Shown piece after piece: positions 18,000 to 26,358 of a stretch of DNA of 64,000 nucleotides (the first letter of the stretch is position 1; each line of letters begins with the position of its first letter). A model generated the notes under the pieces. It was not told the origin of the DNA. It searched no databases and saw only the letters and a list, made by a program, of their open reading frames with translations. Made by a program: the position numbers and the translations under genes. Origin of the DNA: Methylobacterium sp. UNC378MF (GTDB lineage: Bacteria; Pseudomonadota; Alphaproteobacteria; Rhizobiales; Beijerinckiaceae); assembly GCF_900103195.1 (NCBI RefSeq), contig NZ_FMWU01000006.1, positions 186,001 to 250,000 of the forward strand, in the 5' to 3' direction.

Positions 18000-19241
18000 T
18001 CAGGGCCGCTGCAGGGCCAGCGCCTTGAGGTCGAAGCCCGGATCGGCCGCCTGATCGGGCGTGAGCGGTGTCCCGGCGGTCAGCAGGCGCCGGGCGATCA
18101 TGTGGTCGCCTGCCCGATCGACGGATTCCACCGCGCATAGGCACCCCTCGCGGAAGCGGAAGACCGAGAAGGCGTCGCCGGAGCCGCGGATCACGCTGGC
18201 ATCACCGGGTCCCGACAATCCGGCGATCTGCAGCTTGTGCGGACCCTGATCGCTCCAGAACCACGGTAGGGCGCCGTAGGCAGCGGGCTTGCCGGTGAGC
18301 CGAGCCGCGAGGCAGCGCCCCTGGTCGATGGCGTTCTGCACGGATTCGATCCGCACCGTTCCGTCCGGCGTCAACCCGTGGGCGAACGGGGTGGGGAAGC
18401 GGGCACAATCGCCGATCGCCGAAATGGCGGCGTCCGGCGTGGACAGGAACGCGTCGACCTCCACGCCGCCCTCGGCCGGCAGACCCGCCTCCGCGGCGAG
18501 CTCTCGGTTCGGCAGCACGCCGATCCCGACCAGGACGAGATCGGCGGCGAGTTCCCGGCCATCCGCCAGGGCGACGCCGGCGGCCTGGCCGTCGCGCCCG
18601 AGGATCGCCGTCACGCCCGCCCCGAACGCGAAGCGGACGCCCAGGGCCTCCTGGGCGCCACGGAAGAAGTCCCCCATCTCGGCCGAGACGGCCCGCGCCA
18701 TCGGACGCTCGGCTGCCTCGATCACCGTCACCGCGAGTCCGCGCGCGGCCGCGACGGCGGCAAATTCGAGCCCGATGAATCCCGCGCCCACTACCACGAC
18801 TGTGCGAGCCGCTTCGATGTCCGCCCTCAGCGCGTGGGCATCCGCGAGGCCGCGCAGCTGGCGCACGCCCTCCAGATCGGCGCCCGAGACGGGCAGCGGC
18901 CGATTGCGGGCGCCGGTGGCGAGCACGAGGTGGTCGTAGGGAAGACTTGCGCCGTCCGAGAGCTGCAGGCGGCGCGCCGCCCGATCGATCGCGACGGCGC
19001 GGAGCCCCGGCCGGTGCGTGATGGCATGCTCGGCGAAGAAGCCGTGCGGGCGCAGGAACAGGCCTTCTTGGTCGGTCTTGCCGGCGAGATAGGCCTTCGA
19101 CAGAGGCGGACGCTGGTACGGCAGGACGGTCTCGTCACCGACGAGGGTGATCGGGTCCTTGAAGCCGCCCTCGCGCAGGGAGGCGGCGAGCTGAAAGCCC
19201 GCCTGGCCTGCGCCCGCGACGACGATGCCCGCCGCGCTCAC
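18000..19241 (-). CDS. FAD-dependent NAD(P)H:ferredoxin reductase
   Basis: Flavoprotein of 413 residues of the type that feeds electrons from NAD(P)H to a small ferredoxin (rhodocoxin or putidaredoxin reductase, HcaD group). The FAD motif VVAGAGQAGFQLAASLRE is at the N terminus, PYQRPPLSKAYL follows, the NAD(P) Rossmann motif VVVGAGFIGLEFAAV is in the middle, and the second FAD signature AISAIGDCARF lies near residue 280; a short thioredoxin-reductase-like C-terminal domain closes it. The start is GTG, overlapping the stop of the LysR gene (GTGA), so the reductase is translationally coupled to the regulator. No ferredoxin or oxygenase gene is nearby, so the redox partner is unknown. Confidence 0.88.
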   Translation of the reverse strand: MSAAGIVVAGAGQAGFQLAASLREGGFKDPITLVGDETVLPYQRPPLSKAYLAGKTDQEGLFLRPHGFFAEHAITHRPGLRAVAIDRAARRLQLSDGASLPYDHLVLATGARNRPLPVSGADLEGVRQLRGLADAHALRADIEAARTVVVVGAGFIGLEFAAVAAARGLAVTVIEAAERPMARAVSAEMGDFFRGAQEALGVRFAFGAGVTAILGRDGQAAGVALADGRELAADLVLVGIGVLPNRELAAEAGLPAEGGVEVDAFLSTPDAAISAIGDCARFPTPFAHGLTPDGTVRIESVQNAIDQGRCLAARLTGKPAAYGALPWFWSDQGPHKLQIAGLSGPGDASVIRGSGDAFSVFRFREGCLCAVESVDRAGDHMIARRLLTAGTPLTPDQAADPGFDLKALALQRP

Positions 19242-20185
19242 GCCTTGGCTCCCGCGAGTGCCAGACCGCTCTGCGCGACTCCCGGCAGGCTGCGGGCGCC
19301 CTCCGACATCAGGTAGGACCAGACCGCGGAGGCGGCCGGACCCAGCACTTTGTCGGCGCGCCGGACCGCGTACCAGTCGCGCCGGATCGGCAGACCCTTG
19401 ACGTTGAGGAGGACGAGGCGGCCGGTTTCCAACTCGGCCGCCACCGAATGCACCGAGAGAAGCGCGATGCCGAGCCCGGCCATCACCGCCTGCTTGATGG
19501 TCTCGTTCGAGCCGGTATCGATGTCGAGCGGTGCCCGCTTCACCAGCACCCCGCTCATGAACTCCTCGAACACCATGCGGGTGCCCGAGCCCTCTTCCCG
19601 CAGGAAGAACGGCTGATCGGCGAGATCCTCGCGGTTCAGCCCGGTCTTGCCCGCCAGAGGATGGGTCGGCGGGGCGATCAGTACGATCGGGTGCGGACCG
19701 AAGGTTGCGGCCTCGATGGGAAAATCCCGGGGCGGGCGGCCCATCAGCGCGAAATCGATCTCGTAGCCGCGGAGCGCCTCCACGGTCTGGCCGCGGTTGC
19801 GCACCGAAAGGCTGATCTCGACGCCTGGGTGCTTCTTGACGAAGCCCGCGATCACCTGCGGCGCGAAATATTTCGCGGTCGAGACGACGCCCAGCGCCAC
19901 GCGCCCGCCCTCAGCGCCGCGCAGGGTGCGCAGGCGGTCGGTGCAGGTCTCGAGCACGGTGTTAATGCTGTCGATCGCCCAGAGCATCTCGCGTCCGGCG
20001 TCGGTCGGCTTAAGGCCGCCGGGCGTCCGGTCGAACAGTAGCAGCCCGGCCTCCTCCTCCAGCTGACGGATCCGCGCGTAGAGGGCCGCCGAGGTGACGT
20101 TCAGTTCCTGCGCCGCCCGGGTCATGGTGCCGAGGCGGGCCACCGCAGCGACCGCCTGGAGCTGCTTGAGGGAGAGGTTGCGCAT
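19238..20185 (-). CDS. CbbR/QscR-like LysR-type transcriptional regulator
   Basis: LysR regulator of 315 residues. The N-terminal winged helix (residues 3-62: LSLKQLQAVAAVARLGTM, then ALYARIRQLEEEAGLLLFDR) is followed by a linker helix and an effector domain with GVVSTAKYFAPQVIAGF and FALMGRPP. These features and the ligand-pocket pattern match CbbR, the regulator of Calvin-cycle genes, and its Methylobacterium homologue QscR, which controls serine-cycle genes in M. extorquens. It is divergent from fbp-prk-rpe-cbbY, the usual place for cbbR. It is therefore likely to sense a phosphorylated sugar, such as ribulose bisphosphate made by the neighbouring kinase. Whether it is QscR itself or a paralogue cannot be settled without comparison to the AM1 protein. 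Confidence 0.88.
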   Translation of the reverse strand: MRNLSLKQLQAVAAVARLGTMTRAAQELNVTSAALYARIRQLEEEAGLLLFDRTPGGLKPTDAGREMLWAIDSINTVLETCTDRLRTLRGAEGGRVALGVVSTAKYFAPQVIAGFVKKHPGVEISLSVRNRGQTVEALRGYEIDFALMGRPPRDFPIEAATFGPHPIVLIAPPTHPLAGKTGLNREDLADQPFFLREEGSGTRMVFEEFMSGVLVKRAPLDIDTGSNETIKQAVMAGLGIALLSVHSVAAELETGRLVLLNVKGLPIRRDWYAVRRADKVLGPAASAVWSYLMSEGARSLPGVAQSGLALAGAKA

Positions 20186-20230
20186 GGCGGATTTCTCGGC
20201 GGAGGTCTCGTTTTTTTCGTCCTATGGCAC

Positions 20231-20249
20231 AAGATCGCACAGAAATCTT
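20231..20249. promoter_or_regulatory. Inverted repeat in the LysR/fbp divergent region, candidate operator
   Basis: AAGAT, nine bases, ATCTT forms a perfect 5-bp dyad in the 194-base gap between the divergent LysR and fbp start codons, 46 bases from the LysR ATG. LysR regulators bind such short interrupted dyads, classically around T-N11-A; this one has T-N9-A spacing. It is the clearest dyad I see in the gap, but binding is inferred only from position. Confidence 0.4.
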
Positions 20250-20379
20250 GAAGGCCCGGCCGCGGGTTCCTGTCGATCCGGAGACAGAGACCGCTATCCT
20301 GGCAGCCAAGCGGCCGCTACAGAGCCGGCGCGCACCGCGCGATCCCGGCGGGCGGGATCCGAGTAGGAGGAGTAGGCCG

Positions 20380-21435
20380 ATGGCAATTTCAGCGGCGATC
20401 GGGACCCCCCTCGAGGCCTGCCTGGCGCAGGCCGTGGACGCCAGCCCGGCCCTGAAGGATGCCGCCGCGGTGATCGCGGCCGTGGCGCGCTCGGCTGTGG
20501 AGATCAGCGAACGGATCGGGCGCGGTGCGCTCGGCGGCGACCTCGCGGCCGCGGGCGAGCACAACAGCGACGGTGACGTCCAGAAGGCCCTCGATGTCAT
20601 CGCTCACGAGAGCGTGACCGCAGCCCTGCGGAGCGCTCCGGTCGCCGAGGTCGCCTCCGAGGAAGCCGAAGAGGTGATGCGGCTGAACCCGGACGCGCCG
20701 CTTGCGGTCGCCATCGACCCGCTCGACGGCTCCTCCAACATCGGCGTGAACATGGCCGTGGGCATGATCTTCGGGATCCGGCCGTCGATCAAGGATCCGG
20801 CGAATCCGCTCGCCTCGTTCACGACGCCCGGCTCGGCGCAGATCGCCGCGGGCTTCGTGACGTACGGCCCGGCCACTGCGCTGATCCTGACGCTCGGGGA
20901 GGGCACCCAATCCTACGTGCTCGACCGCGCCGAGGGTCGGTTCAAGCTGACGAGTCAGGCCATGTCTGTGCCGGCCTCGACCAAGGAATTTGCCATCAAC
21001 GCCTCGAATGCCCGGCACTGGGACGCCCCTGTGAAGGCCTATATCGAGGATTGCCAGCGCGGCACCGAGGGCCCGCGCGACAAGGACTACAACATGCGCT
21101 GGCTGGCCTCCCTGGTGGCCGACATCCAGCGCGTGCTGACCCGCGGCGGTGTGTTCCTCTACCCGGGCGATGCCCGGAAGAACTACGCCCGTGGCCGCCT
21201 GCGGCTGCTCTACGAGGTCGCGCCCGTGGCCATGCTGGTTGAGCAGGCGGGCGGGACCGCCACCGACGGTGAGACGCGGATCCTCGACCTCGTGGCCACC
21301 GGCATCCACGAGCGGGCACCGCTGGTCTGCGGCTCGACCGAGGAGGTGGCTTGTGTCGCGACCTACTATGCGGGCGGGAAGCCCGATGCCGGCCGCTCGC
21401 CGCTTTTCGGCCAGCGCGGCCTGATGCGGTCCTGA
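20380..21435 (+). CDS. fbp: Fructose-1,6-bisphosphatase, class I
   Basis: Enzyme of 351 residues that dephosphorylates fructose 1,6-bisphosphate (and in cbb operons often sedoheptulose 1,7-bisphosphate). The metal-binding pattern is intact: the acidic EVASEEAEE stretch (about 90-98), IDPLDGSSNIG (Asp113, Asp116), then NMRWLASLVADIQRVLTRGG, FLYPGDARKNYARGRLRLLYE, and AMLVEQAGGTATDG. This is the class I (CbbF-like) family. The ATG reading MAISAAIG is fixed by a strong Shine-Dalgarno (GGAGGAG, 6 bases upstream); an earlier ATG adds 52 Arg/Pro-rich codons without such a site. It is the first gene of the rightward cluster with prk, rpe and cbbY and is divergent from the CbbR/QscR-like gene. Confidence 0.95.
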   Translation: MAISAAIGTPLEACLAQAVDASPALKDAAAVIAAVARSAVEISERIGRGALGGDLAAAGEHNSDGDVQKALDVIAHESVTAALRSAPVAEVASEEAEEVMRLNPDAPLAVAIDPLDGSSNIGVNMAVGMIFGIRPSIKDPANPLASFTTPGSAQIAAGFVTYGPATALILTLGEGTQSYVLDRAEGRFKLTSQAMSVPASTKEFAINASNARHWDAPVKAYIEDCQRGTEGPRDKDYNMRWLASLVADIQRVLTRGGVFLYPGDARKNYARGRLRLLYEVAPVAMLVEQAGGTATDGETRILDLVATGIHERAPLVCGSTEEVACVATYYAGGKPDAGRSPLFGQRGLMRS

Positions 21436-21459
21436 GGCGCAACGCGAAGTCCGGACGGA

Positions 21460-22320
21460 ATGTCGGCGCGGCACCCCATCATCTCGGTGACCGGCTCCTC
21501 CGGGGCCGGCACCACGTCGGTGCGCAACACCTTCGAGCAGATCTTCCGCCGCGAGGACGTGCGGGCGGTCTTCATCGAGGGTGATGGCTTCCACGCCTTC
21601 GACCGCGACACGATGCGGGCGATGATGGCGAACGAGCCGACGTTGTCCCACTTCGCACCGCGCGCCAACCTCCTGCCCGAACTGGAGGCGGTATTCCGCA
21701 GCTATGCCGAGACCGGGGCCGGCCGCACCCGCCACTACGCTCATGACCAGCACGACGCCCAGGCCTACGGCATCCCTGAGGGAAGCTTCTCGGACTGGGA
21801 GGCGTTCCCGTCCGATTCCGACCTCCTGTTCTATGAGGGCCTGCACGGCTGCGTGGCCGATCAGGATGTCGACATCGCCCGTTACGCCGACCTGAAGATC
21901 GGCGTCGTGCCGGTGATCAACCTCGAATGGATCCAGAAGCTGCACCGGGACCGCTCGTTTCGCGGCTACTCCACCGAGGCGGTGACCGACGTGATCCTGC
22001 GGCGCATGCCTGACTACGTGCAGACCATCTGCCCGCAATTCTCGTTCACCGACATCAACTTCCAACGGGTGCCGACGGTCGACACCTCGAATCCGTTCAT
22101 CGCCCGCTGGATACCCACCGCCGACGAATCGATGGTGGTGATCCGCTTCAAGGACCCGAAGGGGATCGATTTCTCGTACCTCGTCTCCATGATCCATGAC
22201 AGTTTCATGAGCCGGGCCAATTCCATCGTGATCCCGGGCGGAAAGCTGGATCTCGCCATGCAGCTGATCCTGACGCCGATGATCATGCAGCTCGTCGAGC
22301 GCCGCCGCCGACTGGCCTGA
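21460..22320 (+). CDS. prk: Phosphoribulokinase
   Basis: Kinase of 286 residues that converts ribulose 5-phosphate and ATP to ribulose 1,5-bisphosphate. The P-loop GSSGAGTTS starts at residue 12, followed by [10 protein letters not shown], the basic [12 protein letters not shown] segment and the Walker-B-like [11 protein letters not shown], all typical of the short proteobacterial form. There is no RuBisCO gene in this window to use the product. In M. extorquens the enzyme is reported to be needed for growth on methanol because its product signals through QscR rather than feeding carbon fixation; the neighbouring LysR gene makes the same logic likely here. It starts 24 bases after fbp and ends 20 bases before rpe. 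Confidence 0.96.
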   Translation: MSARHPIISVTGSSGAGTTSVRNTFEQIFRREDVRAVFIEGDGFHAFDRDTMRAMMANEPTLSHFAPRANLLPELEAVFRSYAETGAGRTRHYAHDQHDAQAYGIPEGSFSDWEAFPSDSDLLFYEGLHGCVADQDVDIARYADLKIGVVPVINLEWIQKLHRDRSFRGYSTEAVTDVILRRMPDYVQTICPQFSFTDINFQRVPTVDTSNPFIARWIPTADESMVVIRFKDPKGIDFSYLVSMIHDSFMSRANSIVIPGGKLDLAMQLILTPMIMQLVERRRRLA

Positions 22321-22340
22321 GCCAATCCCGAAAGCCTCCC

Positions 22341-23027
22341 ATGCTCGCACCCGTCATCGCCCCGTCGATCCTGTCCGCCGACTTCTCGAAGCTCGCCGAG
22401 GAGACCCGCGCCGTCGATGCGGCCGGGGCCGACTGGATCCATCTCGACGTCATGGACGGCCATTTCGTGCCCAACATCACCTTCGGGCCCCCCGTCGTGA
22501 AAGCCCTGCGCCCGCACACGCAGAAGTACTTCGACGTGCACCTGATGATCGCGCCGGCCGATCCGTACCTGGCGGCCTTCGCGCAGGCGGGGGCCGATGG
22601 GATCACGGTCCATGCCGAGGCCGGGCCGCATATCCACCGCTCGCTCCAGACCATCCGCGACCTCGGCAAGCGCGCCGGCGTGGCGATCAACCCGGGCACG
22701 CCGGCCGTCATGGTCGAGCCGTTGCTCGACCTCGTGGATCTCGTGCTGATCATGACGGTCAATCCCGGCTTCGGCGGCCAGAGCTTCATCAAGAATGCGA
22801 TGGAATCGGTGGCGCGGGTGCGCGCCATGGTTGCGGGTCGGGACATCCGCATCCAGGTGGATGGGGGGATCGACCCTGAAACCGTGAAGGCTGCGAGCCG
22901 CGCCGGTGCCGACACCTTCGTGGCCGGCAATGCCGTGTTCAGCGGCGGCCCGGACGCCTACGCAGAGCGCATCGCGGCGATTCGTGAAGGCGCGGAGGGC
23001 GCCTCCGGTCGCGACCTGTCGTGCTGA
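22341..23027 (+). CDS. rpe: Ribulose-phosphate 3-epimerase
   Basis: TIM-barrel enzyme of 228 residues interconverting ribulose 5-phosphate and xylulose 5-phosphate. The barrel signatures are complete: [12 protein letters not shown] at the N terminus, [17 protein letters not shown] with the metal-binding His and Asp, [28 protein letters not shown] with the flexible phosphate loop, and VDGGIDPET near the C terminus. It supplies or drains the substrate of the adjacent phosphoribulokinase. It overlaps the cbbY gene by 7 bases. Confidence 0.97.
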   Translation: MLAPVIAPSILSADFSKLAEETRAVDAAGADWIHLDVMDGHFVPNITFGPPVVKALRPHTQKYFDVHLMIAPADPYLAAFAQAGADGITVHAEAGPHIHRSLQTIRDLGKRAGVAINPGTPAVMVEPLLDLVDLVLIMTVNPGFGGQSFIKNAMESVARVRAMVAGRDIRIQVDGGIDPETVKAASRAGADTFVAGNAVFSGGPDAYAERIAAIREGAEGASGRDLSC

Positions 23028-23818
23028 GGGCGCTGATCTTCGACGTCGACGGGACCCTCGCCGAGACGGAGGATCTGCACCGGCAGGCGTTCAACCGCGC
23101 CTTCGCGGAACTCGGCCTGCCCTGGCACTGGGACGAGGCGCTCTACGCCAACTTGCTCACCGTGATGGGCGGCAAGGAGCGGCTCGCCCACTACATCGAC
23201 ACGCAACATCCGTACGAGGCCAACGCGCTCCATGCGCTGGCCCCGGAAATCCACGCACGCAAAACCGCCGCATACGGGGCGCAGGTTGCGGAAAGCGGTC
23301 TGCCCTTGCGCCCCGGGGTCGCCCGGCTGATCGCTGAGGCCCGGGCGGCCGGGCTCCGCATCGCGGTGGCCACCACAACCAGCCGACCGAACGTGGACCG
23401 GCTCCTGGCTGCCAATTTCCCGCCGGATGCCGCCCCCTTCGATGTAATCGCGGCGGGCGACGAGGCGAACCGCAAGAAGCCCGCCCCCGACGTGTTCCTC
23501 CTGGCCCTCGCCGGCCTGAACGTCGCGGCCTCGGAGGCTGTGGCCTTCGAGGATTCTGCCGCCGGCATTAGCTCCGCCCGGGCCGCCGGCCTGCCGGTCC
23601 TGGCAACCCGGAGCCGCTACACCGATAGCCATCGCCTCGACGGTGCCTTCTCTGCGGTCTCGGACCTCGGCGAGCCGGGGCGGCCGCATCGGCACCTCGC
23701 CGGTCTGGAATGGCCGGGCGGGATCGTGGATCTCGCCGGTCTTCTCCGGTGGCACGACGCCCTGGAAGAGCCGGGCAACTCGCCGACATGCGTCGGGCCG
23801 CCCTCGACGCGCTCCTGA
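23021..23818 (+). CDS. cbbY: HAD-family phosphatase, CbbY type
   Basis: Haloacid-dehalogenase phosphatase of 265 residues. Motif I is FDVDGTLAE with nucleophile Asp8 and acid/base Asp10, then a helical cap, motif II VATTTS, motif III with the lysine in [10 protein letters not shown], and motif [13 protein letters not shown]. CbbY proteins hydrolyse xylulose 1,5-bisphosphate, a dead-end inhibitor of RuBisCO, and usually sit in cbb operons. Here it is coupled to rpe (start GTG, overlapping the rpe stop by 7 bases) with no RuBisCO in view, so it may instead limit or proofread sugar bisphosphates in a regulatory circuit. The last 40 residues after [11 protein letters not shown] look like a weakly conserved tail. 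Confidence 0.88.
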   Translation: MLRALIFDVDGTLAETEDLHRQAFNRAFAELGLPWHWDEALYANLLTVMGGKERLAHYIDTQHPYEANALHALAPEIHARKTAAYGAQVAESGLPLRPGVARLIAEARAAGLRIAVATTTSRPNVDRLLAANFPPDAAPFDVIAAGDEANRKKPAPDVFLLALAGLNVAASEAVAFEDSAAGISSARAAGLPVLATRSRYTDSHRLDGAFSAVSDLGEPGRPHRHLAGLEWPGGIVDLAGLLRWHDALEEPGNSPTCVGPPSTRS

Positions 23819-23940
23819 CGGGGCGCCCTTCTTCGATCGCCGTCGCGGAATGATATGCCAAGGCCGTCATCGGCCTGACGGCCATCGCCGATGCGGCAGT
23901 CGCAGTCATCGATACCGCGATCGACCGGGCACGCGCCTCC

Positions 23941-24038
23941 GCGACCGGGTCCTCGTCTCCGCCTCGGACCTGTCCCGTCAGGCCGACCAACTGTCCGACG
24001 AGGTCCGGCGCGTCCTCGCCACCGTCCGCTCGGCGTGA
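23941..24038 (+). pseudogene. C-terminal remnant of a methyl-accepting chemotaxis protein
   Basis: About 30 codons ending at a stop codon read VLVSASDLSRQADQLSDEV and then RRVLATVRSA. This closely matches the C terminus of the intact chemotaxis receptor coded at 46311-47993, which ends [21 protein letters not shown]. No start codon or signalling domain precedes it in the same frame; upstream bases code for unrelated residues. It appears to be the stump of a deleted receptor gene left between cbbY and the SDR gene. Confidence 0.55.
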
Positions 24039-24113
24039 GGGGCGCGCCCGGTCTCGAAGGCCGCGCCACCGCGCGACGCATGGACTCCGACCGACGCCGC
24101 CCGTCCCAGCCGG

Positions 24114-25160
24114 TCAGCGCCGCGCACGGTCGAGCCGGCGGTCCTGGCGCCCCGCCGCCCGCCCCTGCGCCTCGGTGGCGAACAGCATCGTGCCGGCAAC
24201 GATGCCGACCGCCGCCACGATCCCGAACTTGAGCCAGCGCGGGTCGGCCGCCGCAACGTGGCCGGTCGCGCGGGCGTCGAACCGGCCGTGCGCCCCGGGA
24301 TCGGTGTCCACCGGGTCGTAGAGGTTGTTGGGGCGGTTCTTCTGCGCCTTCACGTCGGTCATCTCCCCGCGATAGCCATGCCGGGCGAGGTAGCCGTCGA
24401 TCCAGCCCGGGATCAGCATGTTTCCGATGATCGCCTTCCAAGCCGAGGCGCCGATCCACAATTCCCGCGGCGCGCCGTGGGCCGCCCGGAAGACGTGCCG
24501 GGCGATCGCCTCCGGCTGGTAGATCGGCGGAACCGGCTCGAGCTTGCGCGGCAGCCGCGAGCGCGCCCAGTCGAACTGAGGGGTGTTCACAGCCGGCAGC
24601 TGCACCATCGTCAGCCGCACCCGGCTGCCATCGTGAATCAACTCGCTGCGCAGGGAATCGACGAAGCCGCGCACTGCGGCCTTGGCGGCGCAGTAGCTGG
24701 CTTGGAGCGGGATCGAGCGGTAGGCGAGCGCTGAGCCGATATGCACGACGGTGCCCTGGTCGCGCGGCACCATATGCCTCAGGGCGGCGAGCGTCCCGTG
24801 CACCTGACCGAGATAGGTTACCTCGGTGGCGCGGCGGAACTCCTCCGGGCTCGTCTCCTGCACGGGGGCGTAGATCGTCACCATCGCGTTGTTGACCCAG
24901 ACATCTATGCGGCCGAACGTCTCGGCCAGGTCATCGGCAGCCTGCGCGACGGCGTCCGCGTCGGCGACGTCGATTGCGAAGGCCAGCGCCCGGCCACCGA
25001 CCTGCTCGACGTCGCGGATCGTGCCCCTCAGCCCAGCCTCGCCCCGGGCGATCAGCCCGACATTCCAGCCATGTCGGGCGAATTCATGCGCTACGGCGCG
25101 GCCGACGCCGGCGCTCGCGCCCGTGATCATGACCGTACTGCGTCCGTTGCGGCTCGACAT
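24114..25160 (-). CDS. SDR-family oxidoreductase with C-terminal membrane anchor
   Basis: Short-chain dehydrogenase of 348 residues. The cofactor motif TGASAGVGRAVA is near the N terminus, VNNAM marks the central strand, and the active-site Ser, Tyr and Lys lie in HIGSALAYRSIPLQ and YCAAKAA. After the catalytic domain there is an extension of about 100 residues with a single hydrophobic segment near the end (FGIVAAVGIVAGTMLF), suggesting a tail anchored in the inner membrane. The substrate is unknown. The ATG reading MSSRNGRSTVMITG was chosen over an upstream ATG because it directly precedes the Rossmann strand. Confidence 0.88.
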   Translation of the reverse strand: MSSRNGRSTVMITGASAGVGRAVAHEFARHGWNVGLIARGEAGLRGTIRDVEQVGGRALAFAIDVADADAVAQAADDLAETFGRIDVWVNNAMVTIYAPVQETSPEEFRRATEVTYLGQVHGTLAALRHMVPRDQGTVVHIGSALAYRSIPLQASYCAAKAAVRGFVDSLRSELIHDGSRVRLTMVQLPAVNTPQFDWARSRLPRKLEPVPPIYQPEAIARHVFRAAHGAPRELWIGASAWKAIIGNMLIPGWIDGYLARHGYRGEMTDVKAQKNRPNNLYDPVDTDPGAHGRFDARATGHVAAADPRWLKFGIVAAVGIVAGTMLFATEAQGRAAGRQDRRLDRARR

Positions 25161-25388
25161 CAGGCTTCCAGCTGCGCGTGAAGACCAGCGCCAACGCCCG
25201 AGGCCGCCGTTCTTTCCGCGCTCACGAGATTGGGAGGCCGGCGCCGCCATGCCCGCCAGCGCTCGCAGATTGGCGGCGGCTGCGTTGCTTCGTCGGAAGA
25301 CGGCGGCCTATATACGGCGCGACCTCACAGCCGCGACGGCGGGGTCCCGGACGCCCGCCCGCGCCAACGAACAAAAGTCTGAACCGTC

Positions 25389-26135
25389 ATGGCAGGCCAT
25401 TCGCAGTTCAAGAACATCATGCACCGGAAGGGCCGGGTGGACGCGGTCCGCTCGAAGGTGTTCGGCAAGCTCGCTCGCGAGATCACCGTGGCGGCCAAGC
25501 TCGGCACGCCCGATCCGGCGATGAATCCGCGCCTGCGGGCGGCTATTCTGGCGGCCCGCGCCGAGAATATGCCCAAGGACAATATCGAGCGCGCCATCAA
25601 GAAGGCCGCCGGCGCCGACGGCGAGAACTACGAGGACATCCGCTACGAGGGCTACGGCCCCGGCGGCGCCGCGCTGATCGTCGAGGCGCAGACCGACAAC
25701 CGCAACCGTACCGCCTCGGACGTGCGCTCGGCCTTCACCAAGTCGGGCGGGAGCCTCGCCGAGACCGGGGCCGTGGCGTTCATGTTCGACCGCGTCGGCG
25801 TGATCGCCTATCCCGCCTCCGTGGCCGATGCCGACACGATGCTGGAGGCTGCCATTGAGGCCGGCGCCGACGATGTCAGCTCCGGCGAGGACGGGCACGA
25901 GGTCGTCTGCGCCCAGGATTCGTATGGCGAGGTCGCCAAGGCCCTCGAGGGGCGCTTCGGCGAGCCGAGCCGCACCGGGCTGATCTGGAAGGCGCAGAAC
26001 ACGATCGACGTCGATGACGAGACCGGTGAGAAGCTCATCCGGCTCGTCGAGGTGATCGAGGACCAGGACGACGTCCAGCATGTCTACGTGAATTTCGCCC
26101 TGTCGGATGCACTTGTCGCCAAGCTGCAGGCGTAA
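25389..26135 (+). CDS. yebC: YebC/PmpR family protein
   Basis: Protein of 248 residues starting [19 protein letters not shown], the family signature, with [13 protein letters not shown] and [19 protein letters not shown] following and an acidic middle ([14 protein letters not shown]). YebC proteins were first described as transcription regulators; recent work links them to translation of difficult proline-rich stretches, as for mitochondrial TACO1. Length and all blocks are normal. ruvC, a frequent neighbour, is not present here, so the gene appears to be a single transcription unit. The only close upstream gene is divergent. Confidence 0.95.
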   Translation: MAGHSQFKNIMHRKGRVDAVRSKVFGKLAREITVAAKLGTPDPAMNPRLRAAILAARAENMPKDNIERAIKKAAGADGENYEDIRYEGYGPGGAALIVEAQTDNRNRTASDVRSAFTKSGGSLAETGAVAFMFDRVGVIAYPASVADADTMLEAAIEAGADDVSSGEDGHEVVCAQDSYGEVAKALEGRFGEPSRTGLIWKAQNTIDVDDETGEKLIRLVEVIEDQDDVQHVYVNFALSDALVAKLQA

Positions 26136-26189
26136 GAGGCGGCCTCACAGGCGCGGCTCACGCCGACGGATGCACGCGCGCAATCTCCG

Positions 26190-26340
26190 GGTGTGTCATC
26201 CCGCGCGACAGCCGCCCCGTCGTTCCGGGACGCCGCGGGCGAGCCCGGAATCCTGAACCTCGGACAGAGCCGGTTCGGGCATCCGGTGAGGCTCTGGATC
26301 ACGGGACCCGCTGCGCGGTCCCGGCCTGCCGGGCCAGCCG
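26190..26340. repeat. Intergenic repeat with GTC-ATCCCG / CCGGAATCC core
   Basis: This 222-base gap between yebC and the AlgX-like gene has no convincing ORF. It carries the block ACGCCGCGGGCGAG followed by CCCGGAATCC, which recurs almost identically near 58699-58724, and a GC-rich inverted segment around CGGGACCCGCTGCGCGGTCCCGG (longest arm GGGACC / GGTCCC). It looks like a dispersed intergenic palindromic element. Confidence 0.5.
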
Positions 26341-26358
26341 CCGAGTGATCCGGAAATC

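Noticed and set aside
21460..23818. Reading the prk-rpe-cbbY cluster as proof of autotrophic CO2 fixation
   Set aside because: RuBisCO is not in the window and the same genes are explained by a regulatory role in methylotrophs; autotrophy cannot be claimed from this segment.
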